Notes under the pieces: generated by a model | Told to the model about the DNA's origin: nothing | The model's input: the letters and a program-made list of their open reading frames with translations, nothing else | The model's database searches: none | Made by a program: the position numbers and the translations under genes | Origin: Hyphomicrobiales bacterium | GTDB taxonomy: Bacteria; Pseudomonadota; Alphaproteobacteria; Rhizobiales; Aestuariivirgaceae | Length of the DNA: 5,874 nt | Assembly (NCBI GenBank): GCA_027031305.1 | Contig: JALVRJ010000124.1 | Span: forward strand, 1-5,874 | Direction of reading: 5' to 3' | In this document: positions 1 through 5,829 of the stretch, one piece after another | Layout of the letters: every line of letters starts with the position of its first letter | Numbering within the stretch: position 1 is the stretch's first letter

Positions 1-2120
1 CCGCCGGCACGGCCTGGTTGATGATCTTGAAGTAGCCGCCGCCGGCCAGCTTCTTGAACTTCACCAGCGCGTAGTCCGGCTCGATACCCGTGGTGTCGCA
101 GTCCATGACCAGGCCGATGGTGCCGGTGGGGGCCAACACGGTTACCTGGGCGTTGCGATAGCCGCGCTTCTCGCCCAGCGCCAGCGCCTCGTCCCAGCAG
201 ATTCTGGCGCGTTCGGAGAGCGCCGCATCCGGGCAGTTGGCATGATCCAGCGGCACCGGGCTGACCGAGAGATTCTCGTAGCCCTCGCGCTCGCCATGGG
301 CGGCGCGGCGATGGTTGCGAATGACGCGGAGCATGTGCTCGCGGTTCTTCGCGAAGCCGGCGAAAGGCCCAAGTTCCTTCGCCATTTCGGCCGAGGTGGC
401 ATAGGCGCGGCCGGTCATGACGGCGGCGATGGCGCCGCACATGGCGCGCCCTTCGTCGGAATCATAGGGCAGGCCCATGGTCATGAGCAGGCCGCCGATG
501 TTGGCGAAGCCCAGGCCCAGGGTGCGGAACTCGTAGGAGAGCTTCGCGATCTCCTTCGACGGGAACTGGGCCATGAGCACGGAGATTTCGAGCACGATGG
601 TCCACAGGCGCACGGCGTGCTCGAACTCGTCGGTGCGGAAGGCGCGCGTTACGCGATCATAAAAGCGCAGCAGGTTGAGCGAGGCGAGATTGCACGCGGT
701 GTTGTCCAGGAACATGTATTCCGAGCACGGGTTGGAGGCGCGGATCTCGCCCGAGGCCGGGCAGGTGTGCCAGTCGTTGATGGTGGTGTGGAACTGGATG
801 CCGGGGTCGGCCGACTGCCAGGCGGCCATGCCGATTTTTTCCCACAAGTCGCGGGCGGAGACGGTTTTCGCCACCTCGCCATCGGTGCGGCGGACGAGGT
901 GCCATTCGGCATCCGCTTCCACCGCGCGCAGGAAGTCTTCCGTCACGCGCACGGAGTTGTTGGAGTTCTGCCCGGCCACGGTGCGGTAGGCCTCGCCGTC
1001 CCAGTCGGTATCGTAGGTTTCGAACTCGATCTTCTCGAAGCCCTGCCTGGCCAGCTGGATGACCTGGCGCATGGCGCCCAGCGGCACCTCGTCGCGCTTC
1101 GCCGCGCGCATGGCGCGCTTCAATGCCGGATTGCGCTTCGGGTCGAAGCAGTCCTCGCCCTCGGCCTCGCAGTTCACGCAGGCGCGGAAAATCGCCTCCA
1201 GGTGGCGCTTGACCAGCCGCGAGCCGGCCACGAGCGCGGCGACTTTCCGCTCTTCCTTCACCTTCCAGTCGATAAAGGCCTCGATGTCGGGGTGGTCGAT
1301 GTCCACGATGACCATCTTCGCCGCGCGCGGCGCGGTCGCCGACCTTGAGGAAGGACAGCAGGCCGGAGGAGCGCCCGCCGCCGGACAGCGGCTCGTTCTC
1401 GCCGCGCAGGTTGGAGAAGTTGGTGCCAGTGCCGGAGCCATACTTGAACAGGCGCGCCTCGCGCACCCACAGGTCCATGATGCCGCCCTCGTTCACCAGG
1501 TCGTCCTCGATGGACTGGATGAAGCAGGCGTGCGGCTGCGGACGCTCGTAGGCGGAAGTGGACTTGCGCGCGCGGCCGGTTTCATGGTCGACGAAATAAT
1601 GCCCCTGCCCCGGCCCGTCGATGCCGTAGGCCCAATGCAGGCCGGTGTTGAACCACTGCGGCGAGTTGGGCGCGGCCATCTGCATGACCAGCATGTGGCG
1701 GATCTCGTCGTAGAAGGCGCGCGCGTCTTCCTCCGTATCGAAATAGCCCGCCTTGAAGCCCCAGTAGGTCCAGGTGCCGGCCATGCGGTCATAGACCTGG
1801 CGGGCGGAGATCTCGTGCGTGGTGCGCTCGTCCTCGGGCAGCTTTTCCAGCGTCTCCATGTCCGGCTCGGAGCGCCACAGCCACTCCGGCACGCCCTCCT
1901 CCGGCACCTTCCTCAGGGCCACCGGCACGCCGGCCTTGCGGAAATACTTCTGGGCCAGGATGTCGGAGGCGACCTGCGAGAAGTGGGCGGGCACCTCGAC
2001 ATCCTCCATGCGGAAGACGAGCGAGCCGTCCGGGTTGCGGATCTCGCTGGTGATGCGGGTGAACGCCACGTTCTCGTAGACATCCCTGCCCGGCTCGGTG
2101 AACAGACGCTGGATCTTCAT
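1..2120 (-). pseudogene. nrdJ: Vitamin B12-dependent (class II) ribonucleotide reductase, frameshifted and cut by the window edge
   Basis: Class II reductases make deoxyribonucleotides from ribonucleotides using adenosylcobalamin as radical source, in the cytoplasm. The start at 2120 gives MKIQRLFTEPGR, the usual alphaproteobacterial NrdJ start, preceded by a purine-rich ribosome binding site (AGGGGG, 2130-2125). Frame 1 runs from 2120 to about 1329 (residues 1-264). It includes PHACF with the first redox cysteine (C199), the stretch FKYGSGTGTNFSNLR, and SGGGRSSGLLSFLKVGDR. A second frame then continues cleanly from about 1327 to position 1. It reads AAKMVIVDIDHPDIEAF, then NPCSEYMF with the thiyl-radical cysteine and catalytic Asn/Glu, ACNLASLNL with the partner redox cysteine, and LAPTGTIG near the end. 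Between the two frames the family motif GAIKSGGTTR is missing, a loss of about 32 nt that shifts the frame. I found no other break. The gene continues past position 1; the family is usually about 1,200 residues. It could be a true null allele or an assembly error in a GC-rich stretch. Family assignment is very sure; pseudogene status is not. Confidence 0.9.
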
Positions 2121-2298
2121 CTCGCCCCCTCGATTTTCCAAGTCCCCAAGGTTCCATGGCGTGTCGCGACGCCCGGAAGCGCGGCGGTTCGAGCGGGTCG
2201 GCGAGGCATTCGCCGGCGGACACGCCCGCACCGCCCGCCGGAAGACAGAATCCCCCGGCACGATCTTTTCCAGAGCTGCTAAATGGAACCTATGATGA
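2121..2298 (-). promoter_or_regulatory. Candidate structured 5' leader of nrdJ
   Basis: The untranslated stretch before nrdJ contains an ordered set of inverted repeats. The outer helix P1 pairs 2283-2291 with 2149-2157 (9 bp, AGGTTCCAT and its complement). P3 pairs 2219-2226 with 2158-2165 (8 bp, GGCGTGTC and its complement) and directly abuts P1, so the two could stack. P2 is a hairpin at 2259-2237 (9 bp including two G-U pairs, 5-nt loop) inside P1. P3a is a hairpin at 2215-2199 (6 bp, 5-nt loop) inside P3. Together they give a junction-like fold. It does not carry the cobalamin riboswitch B12 box, although the gene uses B12. Pairings are seen in the sequence; folding and function are inferred. 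Confidence 0.35.
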
Positions 2299-2304
2299 AC
2301 AAAA

Positions 2305-2332
2305 GCGTTACATGATAGAAACCTGCTGTCAA
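2305..2332 (-). promoter_or_regulatory. Probable nrdJ promoter (perfect -35, weak -10)
   Basis: On the minus strand TTGACA lies at 2332-2327, a perfect sigma-70-type -35 element. With a 16-nt spacer the -10 position reads TAACGC (2310-2305), a poor match, although alphaproteobacterial -10 elements are often loose. It sits in a local AT-rich island within GC-rich DNA. Transcription would start near 2298, just ahead of the first strand of the nested leader repeats, leaving a leader of about 178 nt before the nrdJ start codon. The -35 is seen directly; the -10 and start site are inferred. Confidence 0.45.
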
Positions 2333-2425
2333 CCGCCAATTCGCCATGGGCGGCCCTTGGCTGTCCCGAGCGAATCCCGATCGACGTGGGTGATTGTGCG
2401 TTATTCGGGATGGGAGGTCAAGGTC

Positions 2426-2434
2426 TGGTATAAT
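2426..2434 (+). promoter_or_regulatory. Extended -10 promoter element on the plus strand
   Basis: TGGTATAAT matches the extended -10 consensus (TGN followed by a perfect TATAAT at 2429-2434). No good -35 lies 16-18 bases upstream, which extended -10 promoters can tolerate. A 7-bp inverted repeat (ATCCCGA 2374-2380, TCGGGAT 2405-2411) lies just upstream and could be an operator. Transcription would start near 2441, leaving about 375 nt before the NDUFA12 gene, so the element serves either a long leader or a separate small RNA. Confidence 0.45.
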
Positions 2435-2440
2435 CCCAAA

Positions 2441-2716
2441 ACGAGACACACCATATCATGTGGAAAACTTGTGCGGGCTGGTTGTCAAGGATTTGCCGCG
2501 CCCATGCACAACGGGTGGGAAGAAAGGCCCGGGCCCGCCAAAGTGGCTGATTCCCCGCCCCTTATCAAGGCGCCGGCGGCCCGGGGAGTGGTGCATGGGC
2601 TGTGGACAGCCTGTGGGCGGCGCGAAGTGTCCGGCGTCTCCCGCTTCGAGGCCAGCGCCAAGCGGCATCCTGCCATGCATCCGTTGCATGAATGCGTGGC
2701 GGGAATCGCAAGCGCA
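2441..2716 (+). other. Hairpin-rich non-coding stretch; candidate leader or small RNA
   Basis: No convincing gene lies here: open frames on both strands lack recognisable domains. The stretch holds several long inverted repeats. GCCCATGCAC at 2500-2509 and GTGCATGGGC at 2591-2600 are a perfect 10-bp pair. The first of these can instead pair with TTGTGCGGGC at 2469-2478 (10 bp with a 2-nt bulge, using 2500-2511), so the two helices exclude each other. GGGTGGG (2513-2519) can pair with CCCGCCC (2554-2560, one G-U). GGCTGT and ACAGCC form a tight hairpin at 2598-2611. A long imperfect hairpin spans 2655-2715: a 12-bp core (2668-2679 with 2693-2704) extended by GCG/CGC and GCGC/GCGC across small internal loops. 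Transcription would come from the extended -10 at 2426-2434. I do not recognise a known RNA family. Confidence 0.3.
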
Positions 2717-2753
2717 AGAAATGCCCCATGCCCGCACGGACGCTTGCATGAGT
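2685..2753 (+). repeat. Short direct repeat TTGCATGARTG
   Basis: An 11-base word occurs twice, as TTGCATGAATG at 2685-2695 and TTGCATGAGTG at 2743-2753, with one mismatch. The first copy also makes a 6-bp inverted repeat with CATGCA at 2674-2679. Both copies lie upstream of the NDUFA12 gene. They may be a protein-binding site or chance. Confidence 0.25.
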
Positions 2754-2816
2754 GATGGAATCGACTATCCTTGGCCACCGACGCCATCCAACGGCAACGG
2801 AACGACGGGAACGGCC

Positions 2817-3227
2817 ATGGGCTTGCAGACGATCATCCGGCGCGTCTTCACCTGGTGGAACGACGCCACGCTCTCCACCCTGCTCTACACGCGCCGCAAG
2901 GGTGTGCTGGTGGGCAAGGACGAGCAGGGCAACGCCTATTACCGCACGCGCGACGACGCGCACCGCTGGGTCATCTACAACGGCCTGGTGGAGGCCTCGC
3001 GCATTCCGCCGGGGTGGCATGGCTGGATTCACCGGCGCGTGGACACACCGCCGACGCATGACGACTATGTGCCGAAGGCGTGGGAAAAGCCGTGGCGCCC
3101 CAATCCCACCGGCACGCCACAGGCCGAGTTTCCGCCTGGCTCGCTGTATCTGCAAACGCCCGCCCGCATGGGCAGGAAGCCCTACGCGGCTTGGTCGCCT
3201 GAAAGGATGGAAGGCGAGTCTTCCTGA
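2817..3227 (+). CDS. NADH:ubiquinone oxidoreductase subunit NDUFA12 family protein
   Basis: The 136-residue product belongs to the NDUFA12 (B17.2) family, an accessory subunit of respiratory complex I on the matrix or cytoplasmic side of the membrane arm junction. In Alphaproteobacteria it is one of the few supernumerary subunits shared with mitochondria. The family pattern is clear: an N-terminal FTWWNDATLSTLLYTRRKG (about 11-29), then VGKDEQGNAYYR (32-43), the WVIYNG and RIPPGWHGWIH core (51-72), DDYVPKAWEKPW (82-93) and the proline-rich end with PYAAWSP (122-128). The start at 2817 is chosen because MGLQ followed by FTWW is the normal family start. The frame stays open upstream as far as 2394 with in-frame ATGs (for example 2748), but that extension has no family similarity. 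It lies divergent from nrdJ and 76 bp upstream of mlaD, probably in the same transcript. Confidence 0.93.
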   Translation: MGLQTIIRRVFTWWNDATLSTLLYTRRKGVLVGKDEQGNAYYRTRDDAHRWVIYNGLVEASRIPPGWHGWIHRRVDTPPTHDDYVPKAWEKPWRPNPTGTPQAEFPPGSLYLQTPARMGRKPYAAWSPERMEGESS

Positions 3228-3266
3228 ATTCCCGTCGAGGAAGGTGGGAATACGCCGTATTCGACG
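3228..3266 (+). repeat. Overlapping inverted repeats between NDUFA12 and mlaD
   Basis: Three inverted repeats overlap directly after the NDUFA12 stop codon: ATTCCC/GGGAAT (3228-3233 and 3246-3251), AATACG/CGTATT (3249-3254 and 3256-3261) and CGTCGA/TCGACG (3233-3238 and 3261-3266). They cannot all form at once. No T-tract follows, so a simple intrinsic terminator is unlikely. Partial attenuation or an mRNA processing or stability hairpin is possible. Confidence 0.3.
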
Positions 3267-3303
3267 CCCGCTTGAGCTGGCGACACGAAAGAGCGGATGA
3301 ACG

Positions 3304-3756
3304 ATGAACAACCTGGTCGAAACCCTCATCGGAACGCTCGTCCTGGTCATCGCGGCCGCATTTTCATGGTATGTCTACACTACTACAGACATCAGCCGTG
3401 GGCATGGTGGCTATGTCATCAAGGCCATCTTCGACGATGCCTCGGGAGTGAACATTGGCACGGACGTGCGGCTGGCAGGCGTGAAGGTGGGCAGCGTCAT
3501 CGGCCAGCGGCTGGACCAGGAAACCTACCAGGCCGTCATCGACATGAACATCGACAGCTCGCTGAAGCTGCCGCAGGACACCTCGGCCAAGATCACCACC
3601 GACGGCCTGCTGGGCGACAAGTATATCGCACTGGAGCCTGGCGGCGCGGAAGAGATGCTGAAGGATGGCGACGCGCTGGAGAATACGCAAAGCTCCATCG
3701 ACCTTTGGGCGCTGGTGAACGAATACATCTTCAAGGACGAAAAGAAGAGCAAGTGA
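3304..3756 (+). CDS. mlaD: Outer membrane lipid asymmetry maintenance protein MlaD
   Basis: The 150-residue protein has one N-terminal membrane segment (about residues 4-24, rich in L, V, I and A) followed by a single periplasmic MCE domain (about 36-113). MlaD forms a hexameric ring on the inner-membrane MlaFEDB complex and passes phospholipids between the inner and outer membranes. Diagnostic stretches are FDDASGVNIGTDVRLAGVKVG (split over 43-63) and TTDGLLGDKYIALEPGG (98-114), the latter close to the family signature. A short helix-forming tail (SIDLWALVNEYIF) follows. It is somewhat shorter than E. coli MlaD (183 residues). The 3304 start is preferred because it gives the membrane anchor; a GAAAGAG purine run at 3287-3293 can serve as ribosome binding site. 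An overlapping ATG at 3297 is in another frame. No mlaE or mlaF is adjacent here, so those partners must be encoded elsewhere. Confidence 0.93.
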   Translation: MNNLVETLIGTLVLVIAAAFSWYVYTTTDISRGHGGYVIKAIFDDASGVNIGTDVRLAGVKVGSVIGQRLDQETYQAVIDMNIDSSLKLPQDTSAKITTDGLLGDKYIALEPGGAEEMLKDGDALENTQSSIDLWALVNEYIFKDEKKSK

Positions 3757-3834
3757 GCCGTCCCACCACCGGCAACTCGGTCACGGAAGAAGCGCGTGGC
3801 GCGTGAACGCGAACGGACATGCGCAAGGGGCCGT

Positions 3835-3856
3835 GGGGCGACGTCCCGCTCGCCCC
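3835..3856 (+). terminator. GC hairpin after mlaD, possible terminator
   Basis: GGGGCGA (3835-3841) and TCGCCCC (3850-3856) form a 7-bp stem with an 8-nt loop. The CCCC strand can alternatively pair with GGGG at 3862-3865. No T-run follows, so termination is only suggested by position, about 80 bases after the mlaD stop codon. Confidence 0.25.
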
Positions 3857-3866
3857 GTCCTGGGGT

Positions 3867-3894
3867 GGAGGCCAACGGCATCATGCCGGCCTCC
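3867..3894 (+). terminator. Nested GC hairpin after mlaD, possible terminator
   Basis: GGAGGCC (3867-3873) and GGCCTCC (3888-3894) make a perfect 7-bp stem, and the interior holds GGCAT/ATGCC, which can extend the structure with a small internal bulge. This is the most stable-looking hairpin between mlaD and the methyltransferase. A T-tract is absent. Confidence 0.3.
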
Positions 3895-4034
3895 CGCGCC
3901 GTTCTCGTCAAGGGTGGGGCGCCCCCTGTTCAAGCCACGGTCGGCGACATATCTTGTTCACAATTGCGGGGGATATCTCGTTCGTCGTGGATGAGTCCAC
4001 GGCGGGCGCAAGTCGCGAACAGGGAGGTCGAGCC

Positions 4035-4799
4035 ATGCAGGTGATGCACAGCTGGCGGGCGGATGAATACGACGAAAAGGCACGCTTCGTTTCCGAGGAA
4101 GCCGGAGAGATCCTGCGCTGGCTGGATGCGCGGCCGGGCGAGCGCATTCTCGACCTCGGTTGTGGCAGCGGCGTCATCGCCCGGGACCTGATGCGGCGGG
4201 GATGCAGCGTGCTGGGGCTGGACATCGACCCGGACATGTTGCGCGCGGCGCGGGCGCGTGGCGTCTCCGTCGTGCAGGGATCGGGCGAGCAACTGCCCTT
4301 CGAGCAGGAATTCGACGCGGTGTTTTCCAACGCCGCCCTGCACTGGATGAGCGCCAATCCGGCGGCGGTGGCCGAGGGCGTGGCGCGGGCGTTGAAGCCC
4401 GGTGGACGCTTCGTCGCCGAGTTCGGCGGACATGGCAACATGGCGGCGGTGATCACCGCTTTGAGGGCGGTGGCGCGGCGGCGTGGCAGCCACGAGGCGG
4501 AGGAGGTGCTGGCGTCGTCGTGGTATTTTCCCTCGCCGGAAGACTACCGGACGCTGCTGGAGCGCAACGGGCTGGTGGTGGAACGCATCGAGCTGGCGCC
4601 GCGGCCGACCGTTCTGCCCGGTTCGTTGGGGGATTGGCTGAACATGTTCTGTTCGTCCTTCCTGGCGCAGTTCGGGGAGGACGCGGGCGTCGTGGTGGCG
4701 GAGGTGGAAGACCTGCTGCGGCCGGTGTTGTGCGATTCCTCCGGGCGCTGGACGGCGGATTACGTGCGCCTGCGGGTGCTGGCGCGCAAACCGCGCTGA
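4035..4799 (+). CDS. Class I SAM-dependent methyltransferase, substrate unknown
   Basis: The 254-residue protein is a soluble Rossmann-fold methyltransferase that should transfer a methyl group from S-adenosylmethionine. SAM-binding motif I is ILDLGCGSG (38-46); the acidic residue contacting the ribose is in GLDID (61-65); the adenine-side motif is GSGEQLPF (82-89); FDAVFSNAALHW (93-104) and LKPGGRFVAEF (120-130) complete the fold. The overall arrangement, with the ALHW motif and a C-terminal half rich in W, F and L, recalls the trans-aconitate methyltransferase and UbiE/Methyltransf_11-like group, but I cannot name a substrate. The start at 4035 is set by a strong AGGGAGG ribosome binding site (4021-4027). 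The frame is open back to 3819, but that extension looks non-coding. The DUF2155 gene follows after 53 bp, so co-transcription is likely. Lack of a signal peptide places it in the cytoplasm. Confidence 0.9.
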   Translation: MQVMHSWRADEYDEKARFVSEEAGEILRWLDARPGERILDLGCGSGVIARDLMRRGCSVLGLDIDPDMLRAARARGVSVVQGSGEQLPFEQEFDAVFSNAALHWMSANPAAVAEGVARALKPGGRFVAEFGGHGNMAAVITALRAVARRRGSHEAEEVLASSWYFPSPEDYRTLLERNGLVVERIELAPRPTVLPGSLGDWLNMFCSSFLAQFGEDAGVVVAEVEDLLRPVLCDSSGRWTADYVRLRVLARKPR

Positions 4800-4852
4800 A
4801 TGCCGCGACGCGGGAAGATGACGGAAAGAACCGGGAGGCGAAGGGTGATACC

Positions 4853-5803
4853 ATGGGACGCGTGGCGGGACATGGCCAAAGGACCTGGCCGGGGCTGGCC
4901 CTTGCCAGCGCGCTGGCCATTTGCGCGGGGCCGGCGCTGGCCGGGCCCATCAAGAACCGCGTGGCAGTGTTCGCGGCGCTGGACAAGATCACCGGCGACA
5001 TCACCACGCTGAAGGTGCCCATGGACGAGGTGGCCAGGTTCGGCACGTTCCGCATCCGCCCGCGCACCTGTCACACGCGGCCACCGACGGAAACGCCGAA
5101 AACCATGGCCTTCGTCGAGATCGAAGAGTTCACCTACGACAAGAAGCGGCGACGGGTCTTCAGCGGCTGGATGAACGCGGAAAGCCCGGGCCTGCACGCG
5201 GTGGAACACCCACTGTTCGACGTCTGGCTTACTGGCTGCCGCGAGCCGCTGGGAGAGGCGGCACGGGCCGCCACCCCGGCCACGCCCGCCACGCCAACCT
5301 CCCTCGGCGCGCCGGCCGCCACCGATAGCGCCGATGCCGGAAATGCCGGCGAGGCGGCCGGCCCCAGTGCCGAAGCCATGGCGGACGACGGAAAGAAGTC
5401 GGCGAGGCGGGGCTTCGTGGCAGAGGAGGGACTGGCCACCGGCAAGATGGGCGGCACCCGGACTGATGTGTCGGCGCAAGGCGCGGCCGAGAGCGGGATT
5501 GACGCCAAGAAGGAATTCCCCCGGAATGGCGCGGAGGGCGCCTCCCATCCCGTCGAGACCGCCACCGGAGAGCAAGGTGCGGAAGCCATCGACGCGGCGC
5601 GGCGGCGCGCGCTTTACGATCTCGACCTCAGCCAGCCGCGCCCCGGTGCGGAGGTGGTCGCCTCTCCCAAGACGCGCACCGCGCCCTCGCGGCCCGGCAT
5701 CGCGCGAGGCACCGCCACACCGGAGCCTGCCCCACCAGCCGTTTCCACGCCCGGCGTCACCGGCCCAACCGACCCGTCGGAAGAGATCGGCCCGCTTTAT
5801 TGA
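4853..5803 (+). CDS. DUF2155 domain-containing periplasmic protein with long disordered tail
   Basis: The 316-residue product starts with a signal peptide: basic GRVAGHGQR, a hydrophobic stretch LALASALAICAG, and a likely cleavage after ALA at residue 30. The DUF2155 domain covers about 35-130 and shows the family pattern: AALDKITGDITTLKVP (41-56), FGTFRIRPRTCHTRPP (63-78), FVEIEEF (87-93), RVFSGWMNAESPGLHAVEHP (101-120) and FDVWLTGC (122-129). C73 and C129 could form a periplasmic disulfide. The domain has no established function. Residues from about 131 onward are a low-complexity tail of some 185 residues rich in A, P, T, G and E, probably disordered, with a short charged island IDAARRRALYDLDLSQPRP (246-264). 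Family members are often little longer than the domain, so the tail is unusual. The start at 4853 is supported by the signal peptide and by purine runs GGGAGG (4832-4837) and AAGGG (4841-4845). The frame open upstream to 4160 overlaps the methyltransferase and is not real. Confidence 0.9.
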   Translation: MGRVAGHGQRTWPGLALASALAICAGPALAGPIKNRVAVFAALDKITGDITTLKVPMDEVARFGTFRIRPRTCHTRPPTETPKTMAFVEIEEFTYDKKRRRVFSGWMNAESPGLHAVEHPLFDVWLTGCREPLGEAARAATPATPATPTSLGAPAATDSADAGNAGEAAGPSAEAMADDGKKSARRGFVAEEGLATGKMGGTRTDVSAQGAAESGIDAKKEFPRNGAEGASHPVETATGEQGAEAIDAARRRALYDLDLSQPRPGAEVVASPKTRTAPSRPGIARGTATPEPAPPAVSTPGVTGPTDPSEEIGPLY

Positions 5804-5829
5804 AGATCAGTGATACCAAATTGCATAAT
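5800..5829 (+). promoter_or_regulatory. Possible promoter for the next downstream gene
   Basis: TTGAAG (5800-5805, 4 of 6 matches to TTGACA) overlaps the DUF2155 stop codon and is followed after 18 bases by CATAAT (5824-5829, 5 of 6 matches to TATAAT). A small CGGT-GAA-ACCG hairpin lies at 5837-5847. The served gene would lie beyond the right edge. Confidence 0.25.

Larger units (their letters stand above)
3757..4034 (+). other. 278-bp intergenic gap: hairpins, palindrome and direct repeat
   Basis: No gene is supported here. Besides the two hairpins listed separately, GGGGCGCCCC at 3916-3925 is a perfect 10-bp palindrome. ATATCTTGTTC (3949-3959) recurs as ATATCTCGTTC (3973-3983), one mismatch, with a 24-base period. 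The repeat lies 52-86 bases before the methyltransferase start, a suitable place for an operator or promoter. I could not identify a convincing -35/-10 pair. The gap separates the NDUFA12-mlaD pair from the methyltransferase-DUF2155 pair. Confidence 0.35.

Noticed and set aside
242..1348. Long plus-strand open frame of 368 residues, and the similar one at 1059-2282
   Set aside because: Both lie antisense to nrdJ, whose protein matches its family almost residue by residue; long antisense frames are common in GC-rich coding DNA.
2312..2327. B12-box-like core (AGAAACCTGCT) on the plus strand
   Set aside because: It is on the strand opposite to nrdJ, only the 3' half of the box matches, and the other conserved cobalamin riboswitch elements are not found before it.
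2121..2339. Upstream extension of the NrdJ frame to an ATG at 2339
   Set aside because: The canonical NrdJ start MKIQR is at 2120 with a ribosome binding site, and the extension would run across the likely promoter and leader.
2448..2463. NrdR-box-like sequence ACACCATATCATGTGG upstream of nrdJ (12 of 16 consensus positions by eye)
   Set aside because: NrdR normally binds two boxes about three helical turns apart, and no second copy lies at that distance on either side. It is also over 100 bases upstream of the likely nrdJ promoter, and its inner palindrome is broken.
2514..2540. Weak resemblance of GGAAGAAAGGCCCGGGC to the RNase P RNA P4 region
   Set aside because: The other universal RNase P RNA segments, including the conserved 3' P4 strand with its ACAGAA motif, are missing from the region.
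2394..2816. N-terminal extension of the NDUFA12 reading frame back to 2394
   Set aside because: The extension begins upstream of the TATAAT element, has no family similarity and is Pro/Arg/Gly-rich as expected from translating GC-rich non-coding DNA; the family start is MGLQ at 2817.
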